From positions 806,001 to 870,000 of the forward strand of contig NC_022521.1 of assembly GCF_000591035.1 (NCBI RefSeq): DNA of 64,000 nucleotides. Direction: 5' to 3'. Under the pieces are notes generated by a model that was not told where the DNA came from, made no database searches, and saw only the letters and a list, made by a program, of their open reading frames with translations. Position 1 is the first letter of the stretch. Every line of letters begins with the position of its first letter. The stretch is from Aeropyrum camini SY1 = JCM 12091. GTDB taxonomy: Archaea; Thermoproteota; Thermoprotei_A; Sulfolobales; Acidilobaceae. Shown in pieces: positions 50,344-59,488 of the stretch. Both the position numbers and the translations under genes were made by a program.

Positions 50344-51378
50344 CTAGACTATGCCCAGGTAAGCCTCTATTAACGCCAGCAGTATAGCCGCGAGAGACAG
50401 CGGAAGGACAAGCCTCCACGCCAGGTCTAGCGCTTGATCGAGCCTGTACCTCCCGTAGACAGCCCTGAGGAAGCTTATAGCTAGAGTGACGAGAGTGGCC
50501 TTCGCCACCACAACCAGGCTTGGCAGTAGGTAGCCGGTCACAACCCCTTCGCCGGGAACTATGGGATACCAGCCTCCCAGGAGTACTAGGGATACAATAA
50601 GGCTGAAGGCGAACCTTCTCATGTACGCCCCTCCCATATTCAGTGCATAGAGGATGCCCGAGTACTCTGTGAAGGGGCCTGCAACCACCTCTGGCTCGGA
50701 CTCCGGTATTTCGAAGGGGAAGGCCGAGGTGGACATGGCTATGGCTATGAGGGCTGCTATGAACGCCAGGGGGTTGAGTATTATGAACCACTTGACGAAG
50801 CCCTGAGCCTCCACTATATCCACTATGTTGAAGCTGCCCACAGTTACGGCGGATGCTAGGAGCGAGAGTATGGCTATCAGCTCATAAGCCAGGATTATGA
50901 AGGCCTCTCTGACGCCGCCCACTATAGTGAAGGGGTTGTTGGCCGCCCAGCCTGCTACGATGAGGAAGATTGGTGGCAGTGTTGATATTGCTAGGGCGAG
51001 TAGGAGGCTATATTCGATAAGACCCGGCGGGAGGGGCCAGTAGCTGGGGTTAGAGGTGAGGGGTACTACTGCGAATGGCAGTATCGATACCGCCATACCC
51101 ACTATCGGGGCTACGAGGAAGGGGAAGTAGTCTACAGTCCTGGGGATTATCACCTGCTGGAACGCATATCTCATCATATCGGCAACCAGGTGTAGGAGGC
51201 CGCCGAGCCTTGGGCTCGCCCAATATGGCCCTATCCTCCTTTGCACCCTAGCAGCCGCCTTCCTCTCGAACCATACCGCGACTATAGCTATGAGAAGGGC
51301 TCCGCCGAAGCCTAGTATGAGCAGCTGCCATATGGGCGGGTAGAAGATGATAGCGAGCAGCGCACTAAGGAGTGACAT
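50344..51378 (-). CDS. nuoH: Complex I membrane subunit NuoH
   Basis: 344 residues, eight helices, ND1 type; forms the quinone-site entrance between membrane and hydrophilic arms. Diagnostic motifs are WFERKAAARVQRRIGPYWASPRLGGLLHLVADMMRYAFQQ and FPFEIPESEPEVVAGPFTEYSGILYALNMGGAY, with the acidic E-channel residues. Starts 30 bases after nuoD. Confidence 0.96.
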   Translation of the reverse strand: MSLLSALLAIIFYPPIWQLLILGFGGALLIAIVAVWFERKAAARVQRRIGPYWASPRLGGLLHLVADMMRYAFQQVIIPRTVDYFPFLVAPIVGMAVSILPFAVVPLTSNPSYWPLPPGLIEYSLLLALAISTLPPIFLIVAGWAANNPFTIVGGVREAFIILAYELIAILSLLASAVTVGSFNIVDIVEAQGFVKWFIILNPLAFIAALIAIAMSTSAFPFEIPESEPEVVAGPFTEYSGILYALNMGGAYMRRFAFSLIVSLVLLGGWYPIVPGEGVVTGYLLPSLVVVAKATLVTLAISFLRAVYGRYRLDQALDLAWRLVLPLSLAAILLALIEAYLGIV

Positions 51379-51408
51379 CCCATATTCACCCCTGAACCAT
51401 CCAGGGGT

Positions 51409-52653
51409 CTACCTATCAGCCTCCGGTGGGAAATAGTCTAGGCTGCCGTAGATGGCTGGTATGTCCATAACCCTATGGCCTGGGAGCACGTACTTGAACG
51501 CTATCACGTTCCTAGCGCTGGCCGTCACTATTCTAACCCTGTAGGGGTTCACCCCCCCATCGCTCTCAACGTAATAGACCGTTTCGCCCCTGCCCGTCTC
51601 AGCCCTACCTATAGCCCTTCCTGCCGGGACCTTCATGGCCGCTACGGTAGGAAGCAGCTTCGCCCTCCCCTCAGACTCGAGAACCTTCTTATGCAGCGGA
51701 GGATACTTTCCATAAAGGTATTTATCAACTATAGGCTCCCTTGGATGCTTCTCGAGCCACTCAACAGCCTGCTCTATAATCCTTAGGCTCTGCTTGATCT
51801 CCTCCACCCTAACATAGGTCCTAGCCAGGGCGTCCCCCTCTTCGAACACGGGGACCTCGAAGTCGAGCTCGGGGTAGGCATCGTAGGGGTGAACGAGCCT
51901 CACGTCATAATCTATCCCGCTGCCCCGTGCGTTAGGGCCTACGAGGCCCATCTCCGCAGCAGCCCTCTTCGGTATAACACCAACCCCCTCCAGCCTACTC
52001 CTTATAACCGGGTTGTTAAGGAATATTTTCGCGTATTCATCCAGCCTTCTCCTCAAATACTTTACAGCCCTCCTCGCCATGTCTGGGAAGTCGGCTGGTA
52101 TGTCCCTCCGGGCGCCACCCGGTATGGGGTATGAGTGGGTTAGCCTTGCACCGGTGAGAGCCTCTGCGAGCTCTATGAACACTTCTCTATCTCCCATAGC
52201 CCACATGTACATGGTGCTGTGGCCAAGGAATACTCCGAATATCGCGAAGCCGTAGAGGTGCGCACCTATCCTGTTTATCTCGCAGAGGAGCGTCCTCAGG
52301 TATTTAGCCCTGAGTGGAGGCTCCACCCCCATAAGCTTCTCGACAGCCAGAACGTAGGGTAGTGTTATGTTGCAGGCGTCGTGTATAGCCATTCTCTCGA
52401 ATAGCGGTATAGGCCTTATCCAGCCCCTGATCTCGCCAAGCTTCTCCATTGTCCTGTGGACATAACCTATGTCGGGATCGGCCTCTACAATTATGTCGCC
52501 GTCGACCCTTATGGTTATCCTCATATGGCCCGAGCCAGGGTGCTGTGGGCCTATGTATATCTCGTACAGGTCCTTGGCAACCTTCTTCGAGGGTATGATC
52601 TTAAGGCCCAGATCGTCCCTCCAGCCGCCGTAAACCCTTACGCCTTCGACCAC
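51409..52653 (-). CDS. nuoD: Complex I 49-kDa-type subunit NuoD
   Basis: 414 residues. It shares the fold of the [NiFe]-hydrogenase large subunit and lines the quinone site. Conserved parts: IYIGPQHPGSGHMRITIRVDGD (quinone-binding histidine in GPQHPG), PDIGYVHRTMEKLGE, RIGAHLYGFAIFG, GRAETGRGETVYYVESDGGVNPYRVRI, and a short C-terminus ending EADR in place of the usual GEVDR. GTG at 52653 overlaps nuoC by 16 bases. Confidence 0.95.
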   Translation of the reverse strand: MVEGVRVYGGWRDDLGLKIIPSKKVAKDLYEIYIGPQHPGSGHMRITIRVDGDIIVEADPDIGYVHRTMEKLGEIRGWIRPIPLFERMAIHDACNITLPYVLAVEKLMGVEPPLRAKYLRTLLCEINRIGAHLYGFAIFGVFLGHSTMYMWAMGDREVFIELAEALTGARLTHSYPIPGGARRDIPADFPDMARRAVKYLRRRLDEYAKIFLNNPVIRSRLEGVGVIPKRAAAEMGLVGPNARGSGIDYDVRLVHPYDAYPELDFEVPVFEEGDALARTYVRVEEIKQSLRIIEQAVEWLEKHPREPIVDKYLYGKYPPLHKKVLESEGRAKLLPTVAAMKVPAGRAIGRAETGRGETVYYVESDGGVNPYRVRIVTASARNVIAFKYVLPGHRVMDIPAIYGSLDYFPPEADR

Positions 52654-53252
52654 TCCTTAGGCACCCCCTCGTAAATGCTCTCCTCCCTAACAACAAAGTC
52701 CTTCCTCAAGGGCCTCTTCTCAGCCACAGGAGGGGTCAGGAGAAGAGGCCTAAGATCCGTATGGCCCTCGAACTCTATCCCGAAGAACTCGTAAACCTCC
52801 CTTTCCTGAAACTCTGCGCTTACCCAAACCTGGGAGAGGCTAGGCATCGAGGGCTTCTCTACTCTAGGGATCTCCACTCCCAAGCCGACTATAGCGCCCT
52901 TAAGGTGGGGGTCGAGGTAGCTTGAGACGTGGTATACGACTCTAAACTTCCTCTCCTTGGGGTAGTCCACTGCAGTTACGCTGACTACATGGTCGAAACC
53001 AGCCGCCTTAAGGGCCTCAGCAGCCTTTACTAGATCGTCAACGCTGACTATGAAGTCCACAAACCCCTTGCCTTCATCCCGCCTAAACTCGACACCTATT
53101 TCCCTAAGAGCCTTCTCAGCCATCTCCACTGCCTTCGCCAGGGTAGACTCGGCATCCCTGGGTTGGGACGCTAGCCTACCCTCCTCGGCAACATCACCAG
53201 ACGCCAAGGCACCTCCCCTCTCCTTCACACCTTCTTCACAGCCCACCCGCAA
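52638..53252 (-). CDS. nuoC: Complex I subunit NuoC
   Basis: 204 residues. After a poorly conserved, charged N-terminus (about 1-60), the 30-kDa-subunit domain is clear: VSVTAVDYPKERKFRVVYHVSS, SLSQVWVSAEFQEREVYEFFGIEFEGHTDLRPLLLTPPVAEKRPLRKDF. Its first ~9 codons overlap nuoB by 28 bases; a later start is possible because the N-terminal ~35 residues are not family-conserved. Confidence 0.93.
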   Translation of the reverse strand: MRVGCEEGVKERGGALASGDVAEEGRLASQPRDAESTLAKAVEMAEKALREIGVEFRRDEGKGFVDFIVSVDDLVKAAEALKAAGFDHVVSVTAVDYPKERKFRVVYHVSSYLDPHLKGAIVGLGVEIPRVEKPSMPSLSQVWVSAEFQEREVYEFFGIEFEGHTDLRPLLLTPPVAEKRPLRKDFVVREESIYEGVPKEWSKA

Positions 53253-53833
53253 AGATCCTCCGTCGGTATTAGTGGCTCCCTGTCGGGCCTCCAGCCCTCC
53301 TTTACCCAGCCGCTGGCTATCTTCCTACTCCTAATCTTCCGCTGGAGCTCTACGATAGCCCTAGCCACGCCCTCCGGCCTGGGCGGGCATCCTGGGATAT
53401 ATATGTCTATGGGGAGTACCTGCCACGGCTTGACTATATTGTAGCTGTTGTAGAATAGGCCGCCGTCCAGGGCGCACGCCCCCATGGCAATTGCGAACTT
53501 GGGGTGGGGCATCTGCTCCCAGGTCAGTCTCACGGCGCACGCCATCTTCTTGGTAACAGTGCCCTCTATTATGATCAGGTTCGTCTGCCGAGGGCCGACC
53601 CAGGGGAGGGCCCCGAACTGCTCGCCGTCAATCCTTGGGCCGAAGGTTGCGGCGAACTCGGTGCTGCAGCAGCTTGTAGTCAGGTGGACTGGCCATAGGC
53701 TGAAGCTCGTGGCCCAGTCAACTATTTTATCCAGAGGTACCTTGCCGAGGAGAATGTCTCTAGCCTTCTTGGCCGCGACATCAACATTTCCAACGTAGAC
53801 CTTATCCTCGCTCTCGAGAGCCAATGCAGTCAC
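53225..53833 (-). CDS. nuoB: Complex I iron-sulfur subunit NuoB
   Basis: 202 residues. Binds the terminal cluster N2 that reduces quinone. The four ligands are visible as the double cysteine in LTTSCCSTEF (C55, C56), GACALDGG (C120) and IPGCPPRPEG (C149). The C-terminal ~35 residues extend beyond the usual end. ATG at 53833 is 8 bases after nuoA. Confidence 0.96.
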   Translation of the reverse strand: MTALALESEDKVYVGNVDVAAKKARDILLGKVPLDKIVDWATSFSLWPVHLTTSCCSTEFAATFGPRIDGEQFGALPWVGPRQTNLIIIEGTVTKKMACAVRLTWEQMPHPKFAIAMGACALDGGLFYNSYNIVKPWQVLPIDIYIPGCPPRPEGVARAIVELQRKIRSRKIASGWVKEGWRPDREPLIPTEDLCGWAVKKV

Positions 53834-53841
53834 CCCCAGTT

Positions 53842-54294
53842 TTACCCGAGTATCCAGGCTTCGAGCCGCCTGGACTCTCTAATGCCATAGTATAGGAGTG
53901 GAGCGTAGATCAGTAATATAGCGATATATAGAAATATCACCCTCGCCAGCGCCTCCCTCGGCGCTATCAGTATGAGGGCCATCAATATTACTATAGGCTC
54001 GACGGCCAGGAAGAGTATGAGATAGCCGAGATACTGCATGCTTACCTTCCGCCGGAAGTCGCCCGGCCTGGGGGGGTTGCCCGCGTCATACCTTAGATAT
54101 TTCCTATACTCTATCTTCTCCACATCCGGCCTGCCGGAGGTGACTAGCTTGAGCAGTATAACGAGGGCTACTGTAGCCCCTATAACGAGTAGGGGTATGA
54201 GTACAAGTGAAACTAAGAGCATCACGCCGGGGCTGTATAGCGTTTCTATGAGCCCCAATATCCGAACCCTAGGCGTATCACTATTATGTAACAT
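53842..54294 (-). CDS. nuoA: Complex I membrane subunit NuoA-like
   Basis: 150 residues with three helices (about 24-50, 87-108, 113-135), ND3 type. The loop after helix 1 normally reads Y-E-C-G-x-x-P; here it is YDAGNPPRPGDFRRKVSMQYLGYLILFLAVEPIVIL, so the redox-sensitive cysteine is missing while the buried Glu (AVEP) is kept. The start is uncertain. TATA-like boxes near 54299 and 54313 would start transcription inside the first codons of the 54294 frame, so TTG at 54258 or ATG at 54222 may be used. First gene of the operon. Confidence 0.85.
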   Translation of the reverse strand: MLHNSDTPRVRILGLIETLYSPGVMLLVSLVLIPLLVIGATVALVILLKLVTSGRPDVEKIEYRKYLRYDAGNPPRPGDFRRKVSMQYLGYLILFLAVEPIVILMALILIAPREALARVIFLYIAILLIYAPLLYYGIRESRRLEAWILG

Positions 54295-54428
54295 TAAAAT
54301 ATGGGGTGAATATACCTCGAGTCCCGCTCGAGCCGGAAGCCCTCCATTACCCGTGTAAACACTTGATAAACTGTCATAATGCTAATAAAGTATGAGGGGA
54401 AGAGAAGGGGGCCTCATTACCTCGTTGG

Positions 54429-56639
54429 TTAGGGGCCGATCAGGTCGTCGATCTTGGGCGGGTTCGGCGGTAGGCCCTTCCTCTGCCTTATCTTGGAAAT
54501 AAGGTCCTGGAGCATCTGGTCCGGCACTGGAGCCCAGCCGTAGAACTCGACGCCCCAGAAGGCTCTCCCGGCGGTGGCGCTTCGCAGCTCCCCGGCTAGG
54601 TCGAAGCTCTCGGCCACAGGGATGGCTGCTATTATCCTGGCCATCACCCCTGTGGTCTCGACGTTGATTATTCTGCCCCTCTTCCTGGTTAGGACCGCTG
54701 TAATGTTGCTTAGATACTCCATAGGCGCCCTTATGTCAAGCTTCTGGAGCGGCTCGAGAAGAGTCGGCCTGCCGTCCAGTATCCCGGCCCATATGGCGTT
54801 CCTAACTGCTGGATACAGCTGCCCGGGGCCCCTGTGAACCGGGTCCTCGTGTATCACCGCGTCGTGGAGGACTACCTTGACACCCCTCACAGGCTCCGCC
54901 GCCAGCGGGCCCTCTTTGAGAGCCAACCTGAACCCCGCTATTATAGTGTCCTTAACCTCCCTAAGATACTGGACTCCCGCCGTCTTGTCGACGAACACGT
55001 TTATATTCTCGTCTATCGCCCATATCTTCCTAGCCTCGTTATAATCCCAACCCGCCTTGTCGGCAAGGATCCTCGCCCTATCCTTCGGGTCCTGGTCCTC
55101 GGTGACGGCCCCATTCTGGATAAGCGTTATCGTCTCCTCATTCAGGGGCTCTACACTTATATAGAGCTTGTTATGCTTGTTAGGGCTCTTACCCTCGAAC
55201 ACCCTGCTCTGCTGTCTAACCGTCTCCCTGTATACCACTATGGGTGGGCTCGCCTTGACCTCGACGCCGAACTTCTCCCTAAGCATTGTAAGGGCTATCT
55301 CGAGGTGCAGCGGACCCATTCCAGAGAGGAGGTACTCTCCGGTTTCCTCGTTGATCTTCACAACCAGGTTGGGGTCCTCTATTGTGAGTTTCCTCAGAGC
55401 CTCTATCATCTTAGGGAGATCCTGTATTTTAACCGGCTCTACCGCAATGGTTACAACCGGCTCGCTAACATATCTAAGGCTCTCGAAGGGAGCAGCGTTC
55501 TCCTCGTAGCCGAGCGAAACGACAGTCTCACCCGCCCTCACATCCTCGAAGCCCATCACAGCACCTATGTTACCAGCGGGTATCTCCTTGGTAACCTCTC
55601 TGAAGGGTCCCATGTAAATGCTGACCTGGAGCAGCCTGGACTTTTTGCCAGCGTTAAGTAGGTAAACCTCCTCTCCGCTCCTGAGGGTGCCGGAGAACAC
55701 TCTACCAGTAGCAACGAGCCCTGCCTTCTCAATCCTGACGTCGTTTATGAAGAACACGAGAGGCCCGTCGGGGTCTGCATTGAGCATGGCCTGGCCGATC
55801 TCAGAGTTAATATCGCCCTTCCAGATCTTGGGTATCCTGTACCTCTGAGCCTCCCGCGGGTTCGGGACAAATTTTATTACCATGTCAAGCAGGGTCTCGT
55901 GGAGAGGCATCTTCTTCGACAGCTCGGCCACAGCCTCTTTGCCTTTCTCATAGGCCTGTATAATCTCCCTGAATGTGATACCCTTCTTCTTGACCTGCGG
56001 GACCGAGATCCCCCACTTGTCTTTTGCACTGCCGAAGGCTACCATACCAGCGTTGGGGTCTAGCTTCCACTTCTTCCTAAACTCGGGCTCTGCATATAGG
56101 TCTATGAGGTTGTTGACTTCCTTGATAATCTCTACGAAGCGCTGCTGTATCTTCTCGGGAGGGAGCTTTAACTCCTTTATCAGCCTGTCAACCTTGTTTA
56201 TGAACAGTATGGGCCTGACCCTCTCCTCGAGGGCCTGGCGTATGACTGTCTCAGTCTGGGTCATCACACCCTCAACAGCGTCAACAACAACTATGGCGCC
56301 GTCCAGCACCCTGAGGCTCCTGGTGACCTTGCCCGAGAAGTCGACGTGGCCTGGGGTGTCGATGAGGTTTATGACATAGGGTTTACCCTCGTACTCGTGG
56401 TAGAGGCTGACGTTAGCGCTCTTAACGGTTATTCCCCTCTGCTTCTCCACGTTCAGATAGTCCAGTACAAGGGCCTCGCCAGCGATCCTCTCGGATATAA
56501 TGCCAGCGGCTGCCAGGAGGCTATCTGACGTGGTCGTCTTTCCATGGTCGACGTGGGCTATTATGCCTATGTTCCTTATCTGGTCTATATTCCTCATTAT
56601 CTTCTCTATCTCAGATACAACCTTTACTCTAGCTCCCAT
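54429..56639 (-). CDS. fusA: Elongation factor 2
   Basis: 736 residues. GTPase that drives ribosomal translocation. G motifs: AHVDHGKTT (G1), RGITVKSA (G2), DTPGHVDF (G3), INKVDR (G4). The diphthamide site is the second histidine in [14 protein letters not shown] at 56639 has GGAAGGTG at a good distance; the GTG at 56651 lies inside that site and is rejected. A pyrimidine-rich stretch with T-runs after the stop (reverse strand, about 54410-54365) is the probable terminator. Confidence 0.97.
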   Translation of the reverse strand: MGARVKVVSEIEKIMRNIDQIRNIGIIAHVDHGKTTTSDSLLAAAGIISERIAGEALVLDYLNVEKQRGITVKSANVSLYHEYEGKPYVINLIDTPGHVDFSGKVTRSLRVLDGAIVVVDAVEGVMTQTETVIRQALEERVRPILFINKVDRLIKELKLPPEKIQQRFVEIIKEVNNLIDLYAEPEFRKKWKLDPNAGMVAFGSAKDKWGISVPQVKKKGITFREIIQAYEKGKEAVAELSKKMPLHETLLDMVIKFVPNPREAQRYRIPKIWKGDINSEIGQAMLNADPDGPLVFFINDVRIEKAGLVATGRVFSGTLRSGEEVYLLNAGKKSRLLQVSIYMGPFREVTKEIPAGNIGAVMGFEDVRAGETVVSLGYEENAAPFESLRYVSEPVVTIAVEPVKIQDLPKMIEALRKLTIEDPNLVVKINEETGEYLLSGMGPLHLEIALTMLREKFGVEVKASPPIVVYRETVRQQSRVFEGKSPNKHNKLYISVEPLNEETITLIQNGAVTEDQDPKDRARILADKAGWDYNEARKIWAIDENINVFVDKTAGVQYLREVKDTIIAGFRLALKEGPLAAEPVRGVKVVLHDAVIHEDPVHRGPGQLYPAVRNAIWAGILDGRPTLLEPLQKLDIRAPMEYLSNITAVLTRKRGRIINVETTGVMARIIAAIPVAESFDLAGELRSATAGRAFWGVEFYGWAPVPDQMLQDLISKIRQRKGLPPNPPKIDDLIGP

Positions 56640-56689
56640 GGTGTGCGACACCTTCCAAGATTAGCCGGTGAGTGCCGGGGGTTTTTAGC

Positions 56690-57439
56690 TTATCCAGAAT
56701 CCCCCTCCCCGCCTCTCTTGTAGAAGTCCTCCAGACTAGCAGGCCTTTTAGCCCCACTCGGGGAGGTCCTGTAGGGTGTCATGAGAATCCTCTTTATATC
56801 CTCCGCCCTCTTCTCACCTATACCCTCAACCTTGGATATCTCGGCCTTAGAAGCGGTGAGGAACCTCTCTAGGCTACCGAACCGTTCAAGTATCCGCTCC
56901 GCCGTTCTCCTCCCTATCCCGGGGAAAGACTGGAGTATGTAGAGCTGCCACTCTCTAATGTCGGACAGCCTAGGCTTCTTATGAATAACTATCCTCTGGC
57001 CGCCGCCTCTGGAGGAGAATCGGGCCAGGCTCTCGATCGCGAGTGCCGTGCCCCTCGGATCCATAGTGTTCATTATCCTAACCCCATAATCCAGCTGGAG
57101 GGAGACCATGGATGCATAGAGACTCCTCTCCCTCCCCCTATAGCGCCTTGGAACAGGAGGTCCCTCTATTATAATGAAGACGATATCGTAGTGCTCGGCG
57201 AGCCTCGAGGCCTGCTCAAAGAGTCTACCGTCGAAGAGGCTCCTGGCAAAGTCATTACTGGTCTTTCTCTCGACCACTATGGAGTCGGAAACTAGATAAT
57301 CACCCATAGGAAGCTGCCTTACTATAACCCTAACACCTAGACTCTCCAGTATAGCTGGCACAGGGCTCTTCTCCTCCCTGACATCAGCATAAACCCTAGG
57401 TCTCTGACCGCCGCTTCTGCCCCCTCCACTCTCCAACAC
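56690..57439 (-). CDS. xpf: XPF/Mus81-family structure-specific endonuclease
   Basis: 249 residues, the short crenarchaeal form without a helicase domain. The ERCC4 nuclease domain (about 15-145) carries GDYLVSD and VERKTSNDF (E57-R58-K59...D63). A tandem helix-hairpin-helix domain (about 165-225) has LQSFPGIGRRTAERILERFG and KVEGIGEKRAEDIKRI. The tail ASLEDFYKRG resembles a PCNA-interacting peptide, as known for Sulfolobus XPF. It cleaves 3' flaps and forked DNA as a dimer. ATG at 57439; located downstream of the DHH gene. Confidence 0.94.
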   Translation of the reverse strand: MLESGGGRSGGQRPRVYADVREEKSPVPAILESLGVRVIVRQLPMGDYLVSDSIVVERKTSNDFARSLFDGRLFEQASRLAEHYDIVFIIIEGPPVPRRYRGRERSLYASMVSLQLDYGVRIMNTMDPRGTALAIESLARFSSRGGGQRIVIHKKPRLSDIREWQLYILQSFPGIGRRTAERILERFGSLERFLTASKAEISKVEGIGEKRAEDIKRILMTPYRTSPSGAKRPASLEDFYKRGGEGDSG

Positions 57440-57544
57440 TCACGCCCCAAAGTATACCCCGAACACCTCCTCAACCCAACTAGTTAGATGGCGAGGATAA
57501 GAGGTGGGAGACCACTCGTCGCCTGCCCAGCGTTTACACAATCA

Positions 57545-58615
57545 TTATCTCCTCTCTTCACGCTTTGACACGCACATCCAGCCGAGCCTCCCCGAGACAA
57601 GGTTAAACGCTTTCTCCGCCATCTCCTCCGCGCTGGCCGCCGCCGAGTAGGGTATGTGGGCCATACCAGCCTCATCATGCCCCCCACCCTCCCCTCCAAA
57701 CTTCTCCGCCAGCATGGATGCTATAGCCTGTGCTGTAACCCCATTCTCTAGAGCTAGGTGTGAGACCCTCACGGACACCCTGAACTCCGTGGCCCTCTCG
57801 GCCACAGCTATGGCAACGTCCGCGGCCTCGTCCACTAGGCTCTTTGCAACAGTGCTCTCGAAACTACCAATGTATGTTGCAGCTATCAACAGCTCGCCAC
57901 ACGCCCTCCCCACCCTGAGGCGGGAGTAAGCCTTCAACTTAGCCAGCCTGAGGGATAGATCCCCCCTGTCCCTCCTACCCTTCTGCCGGCTGGTGTCAAG
58001 CACCTTCCCATAGTCCGCCCCGAGGGCTATCAGGTGTGCTGCGGCCTCGAAGCTAAGCCTAGAGGCCCTCAGGAAGCGGCCAGTATCGTATACTATGCCT
58101 CCCAGGGCTGCGGTTGCCACAGGGGATGGTATCTTAACCCCCGCTTCGACAGCCGTTTTGACTGCGAGCTCGCTTGAGCTGCCCGCACCGGGGTCTACAA
58201 CCGCTACATCTACTGCCTCATGTATGGATCCTCTCTCATGGTGGTCGATGACGGCCTTAAACCGTGCCGTCTCGAAGAGCTTCTCCGCCCCTGCTATCTG
58301 GCTTAGATTGGCCGCGTCGACCACAATAGCTGCTATAGGCTTTTCATCCAGACTACACAGGGGTTCGAACCTCTCGCCCACAGCCTCAAGGAGCTTCCTA
58401 GAAAGCCTTGAAACCCCCTCAGGGCTGTAGAGGCAGGGGATGTGTCCTAGGGTCTTGAGGACCTCGCGAATAACCAGAGCAGCCCCCACAGCGTCGGGAT
58501 CGGCGTTTCTATGCGTTATCACCGCCGACCTCTTCCCTACCCCGCCGCCTGCCAACGCTCTTAAAGCTTCCACCAGTCTTGAGGCGTTCCTCAAGCCTCC
58601 TAACCTCCTCCTCAA
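57545..58615 (-). CDS. DHH-family phosphoesterase (RecJ-like)
   Basis: 356 residues by the longest frame. It has an N-terminal DHH domain with [20 protein letters not shown] (His/Asp metal ligands), IVVDAANL and FKAVIDHHERG, and a C-terminal DHHA1 domain with LVDEAADVAIAVAERATEFRVSVRVS and GGEGGGHDEAGMA. Family members hydrolyse oligonucleotides, cyclic dinucleotides or single-stranded DNA. The longest frame overlaps DUF3194 by 107 bases. TTG at 58552 or GTG at 58522 (giving [13 protein letters not shown]) are better starts. Downstream end of the exosome/KEOPS superoperon. Confidence 0.88.
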   Translation of the reverse strand: MRRRLGGLRNASRLVEALRALAGGGVGKRSAVITHRNADPDAVGAALVIREVLKTLGHIPCLYSPEGVSRLSRKLLEAVGERFEPLCSLDEKPIAAIVVDAANLSQIAGAEKLFETARFKAVIDHHERGSIHEAVDVAVVDPGAGSSSELAVKTAVEAGVKIPSPVATAALGGIVYDTGRFLRASRLSFEAAAHLIALGADYGKVLDTSRQKGRRDRGDLSLRLAKLKAYSRLRVGRACGELLIAATYIGSFESTVAKSLVDEAADVAIAVAERATEFRVSVRVSHLALENGVTAQAIASMLAEKFGGEGGGHDEAGMAHIPYSAAASAEEMAEKAFNLVSGRLGWMCVSKREERR

Positions 58616-58841
58616 CTATGGCATCCACAATATCCTGCAGACCTTCAAGACCAGGCCTAACCGCCTCCACCTCCACGCTAAGGCTGGATATCCCGGCTTC
58701 ATCGCCCGAGGCTTTAACCACTATTGTAAAATGCAGTGTAGAGGAGCCCAGGGCTTCCTGAAGCCTCCTCCTTATCCTCTCCTCTAACTCCACCAAAGCC
58801 TCCTCTAGGCTTTGCGGGCTATGCTCCCTTCGCCCCTCCAA
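58509..58841 (-). CDS. DUF3194 family protein
   Basis: 110 residues. Its position directly downstream of prefoldin beta and the pattern [30 protein letters not shown] between two helices match DUF3194. This family of small archaeal proteins is known for that neighbourhood; its function is not established. The C-terminal ~20 residues are charged and may be disordered. Overlaps prefoldin beta by 23 bases and the DHH gene at its other end. Confidence 0.8.
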   Translation of the reverse strand: MEGRREHSPQSLEEALVELEERIRRRLQEALGSSTLHFTIVVKASGDEAGISSLSVEVEAVRPGLEGLQDIVDAIVEEEVRRLEERLKTGGSFKSVGRRRGREEVGGDNA

Positions 58842-59190
58842 GTGCCCCTCCCTGCAAGAGCCTCCTCAGCTCAGACTCTATCCTCTCAAGCTCCTTCTTA
58901 AGGTGCTCCTCCTGGCTCTTAAGCACCTTCAGCTTCAGCTCTAGATCCTCCTTCCTCTTGTTGAGATCATCGACTATCTCATTCTTACTCCTCTTCACGA
59001 GCACGAAACCTGTGAGCCTATAGAGTTCTGCGTCGTCCGGCAGCCCCTCAAGCTCTTTGAGCACGCTCTCGACCTCAGCAAGCCCAGCCTCTACAGTGGC
59101 CTTCTCCCTCATGACAACGCTAAGGGTTTCCCTAAGCTTGAGATACTTAGTGTATTTAGCCTCAACCTCCGGCGGTAGCCTCTCTACCAT
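58819..59190 (-). CDS. pfdB: Prefoldin beta subunit
   Basis: 123 residues. Two long coiled-coil helices (about 6-48 and 70-113) separated by the beta-hairpin segment ([26 protein letters not shown]) that is diagnostic for beta-type prefoldins. Four copies with two alpha subunits form the jellyfish-shaped chaperone that hands unfolded proteins to the thermosome. ATG at 59190. Confidence 0.94.
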   Translation of the reverse strand: MVERLPPEVEAKYTKYLKLRETLSVVMREKATVEAGLAEVESVLKELEGLPDDAELYRLTGFVLVKRSKNEIVDDLNKRKEDLELKLKVLKSQEEHLKKELERIESELRRLLQGGALGGAKGA

Positions 59191-59215
59191 AGCCGTTCAA
59201 CCGGGATACACTTTC

Positions 59216-59488
59216 CTAATGGGGAGATTTATCCTTGAGCCCCCCACCCCTATACGATCCACGTATTGCTGATACTGAGGCGTGTATGAGGAGGATAAAA
59301 CTGTTTGCTATGGCCCTTAAACCCGCCAGGTCGCGTGCCTCAATGTCTAGCCCCACACAACCACCATCCATAGACAGTCTTACGACACCCTTCGCAGGCC
59401 CCCTCTGCCTGGCCTCGGCCTCCAGGCTCCTATAGACAGTCTCGGAGTCTTCGCCCAGGCAGAACCTGAGCTTAGCCCTGTATCTCAC
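59216..59488 (-). CDS. pcc1: KEOPS complex subunit Pcc1
   Basis: About 90 residues from GTG 59488. Pcc1 dimerises the KEOPS complex that makes t6A37 in tRNAs. Family features: RYRAKLRFCLGEDSETVYRSLEAEA, a central strand GVVRLSMDGGCVGLDIEARDLAGLRAIANSFILLIHASVSAI. The frame is open to 59554, but that would overlap the MscS gene by 83 bases and adds a poorly ordered basic stretch. GTG 59488, after GGGGAGAAGG, is preferred. Confidence 0.87.
   Translation of the reverse strand: MRYRAKLRFCLGEDSETVYRSLEAEARQRGPAKGVVRLSMDGGCVGLDIEARDLAGLRAIANSFILLIHASVSAIRGSYRGGGLKDKSPH

Noticed and set aside
54317-54333. CTCGAG-TCCCG-CTCGAG inverted repeat between EF-2 and nuoA
   Set aside because: CTCGAG is itself a palindrome, so the pairing is weak evidence for a terminator or operator in GC-rich DNA.
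54834-55661. 275-residue forward-strand frame opposite EF-2
   Set aside because: It lies wholly antisense to a highly conserved gene and shows no protein-family pattern.
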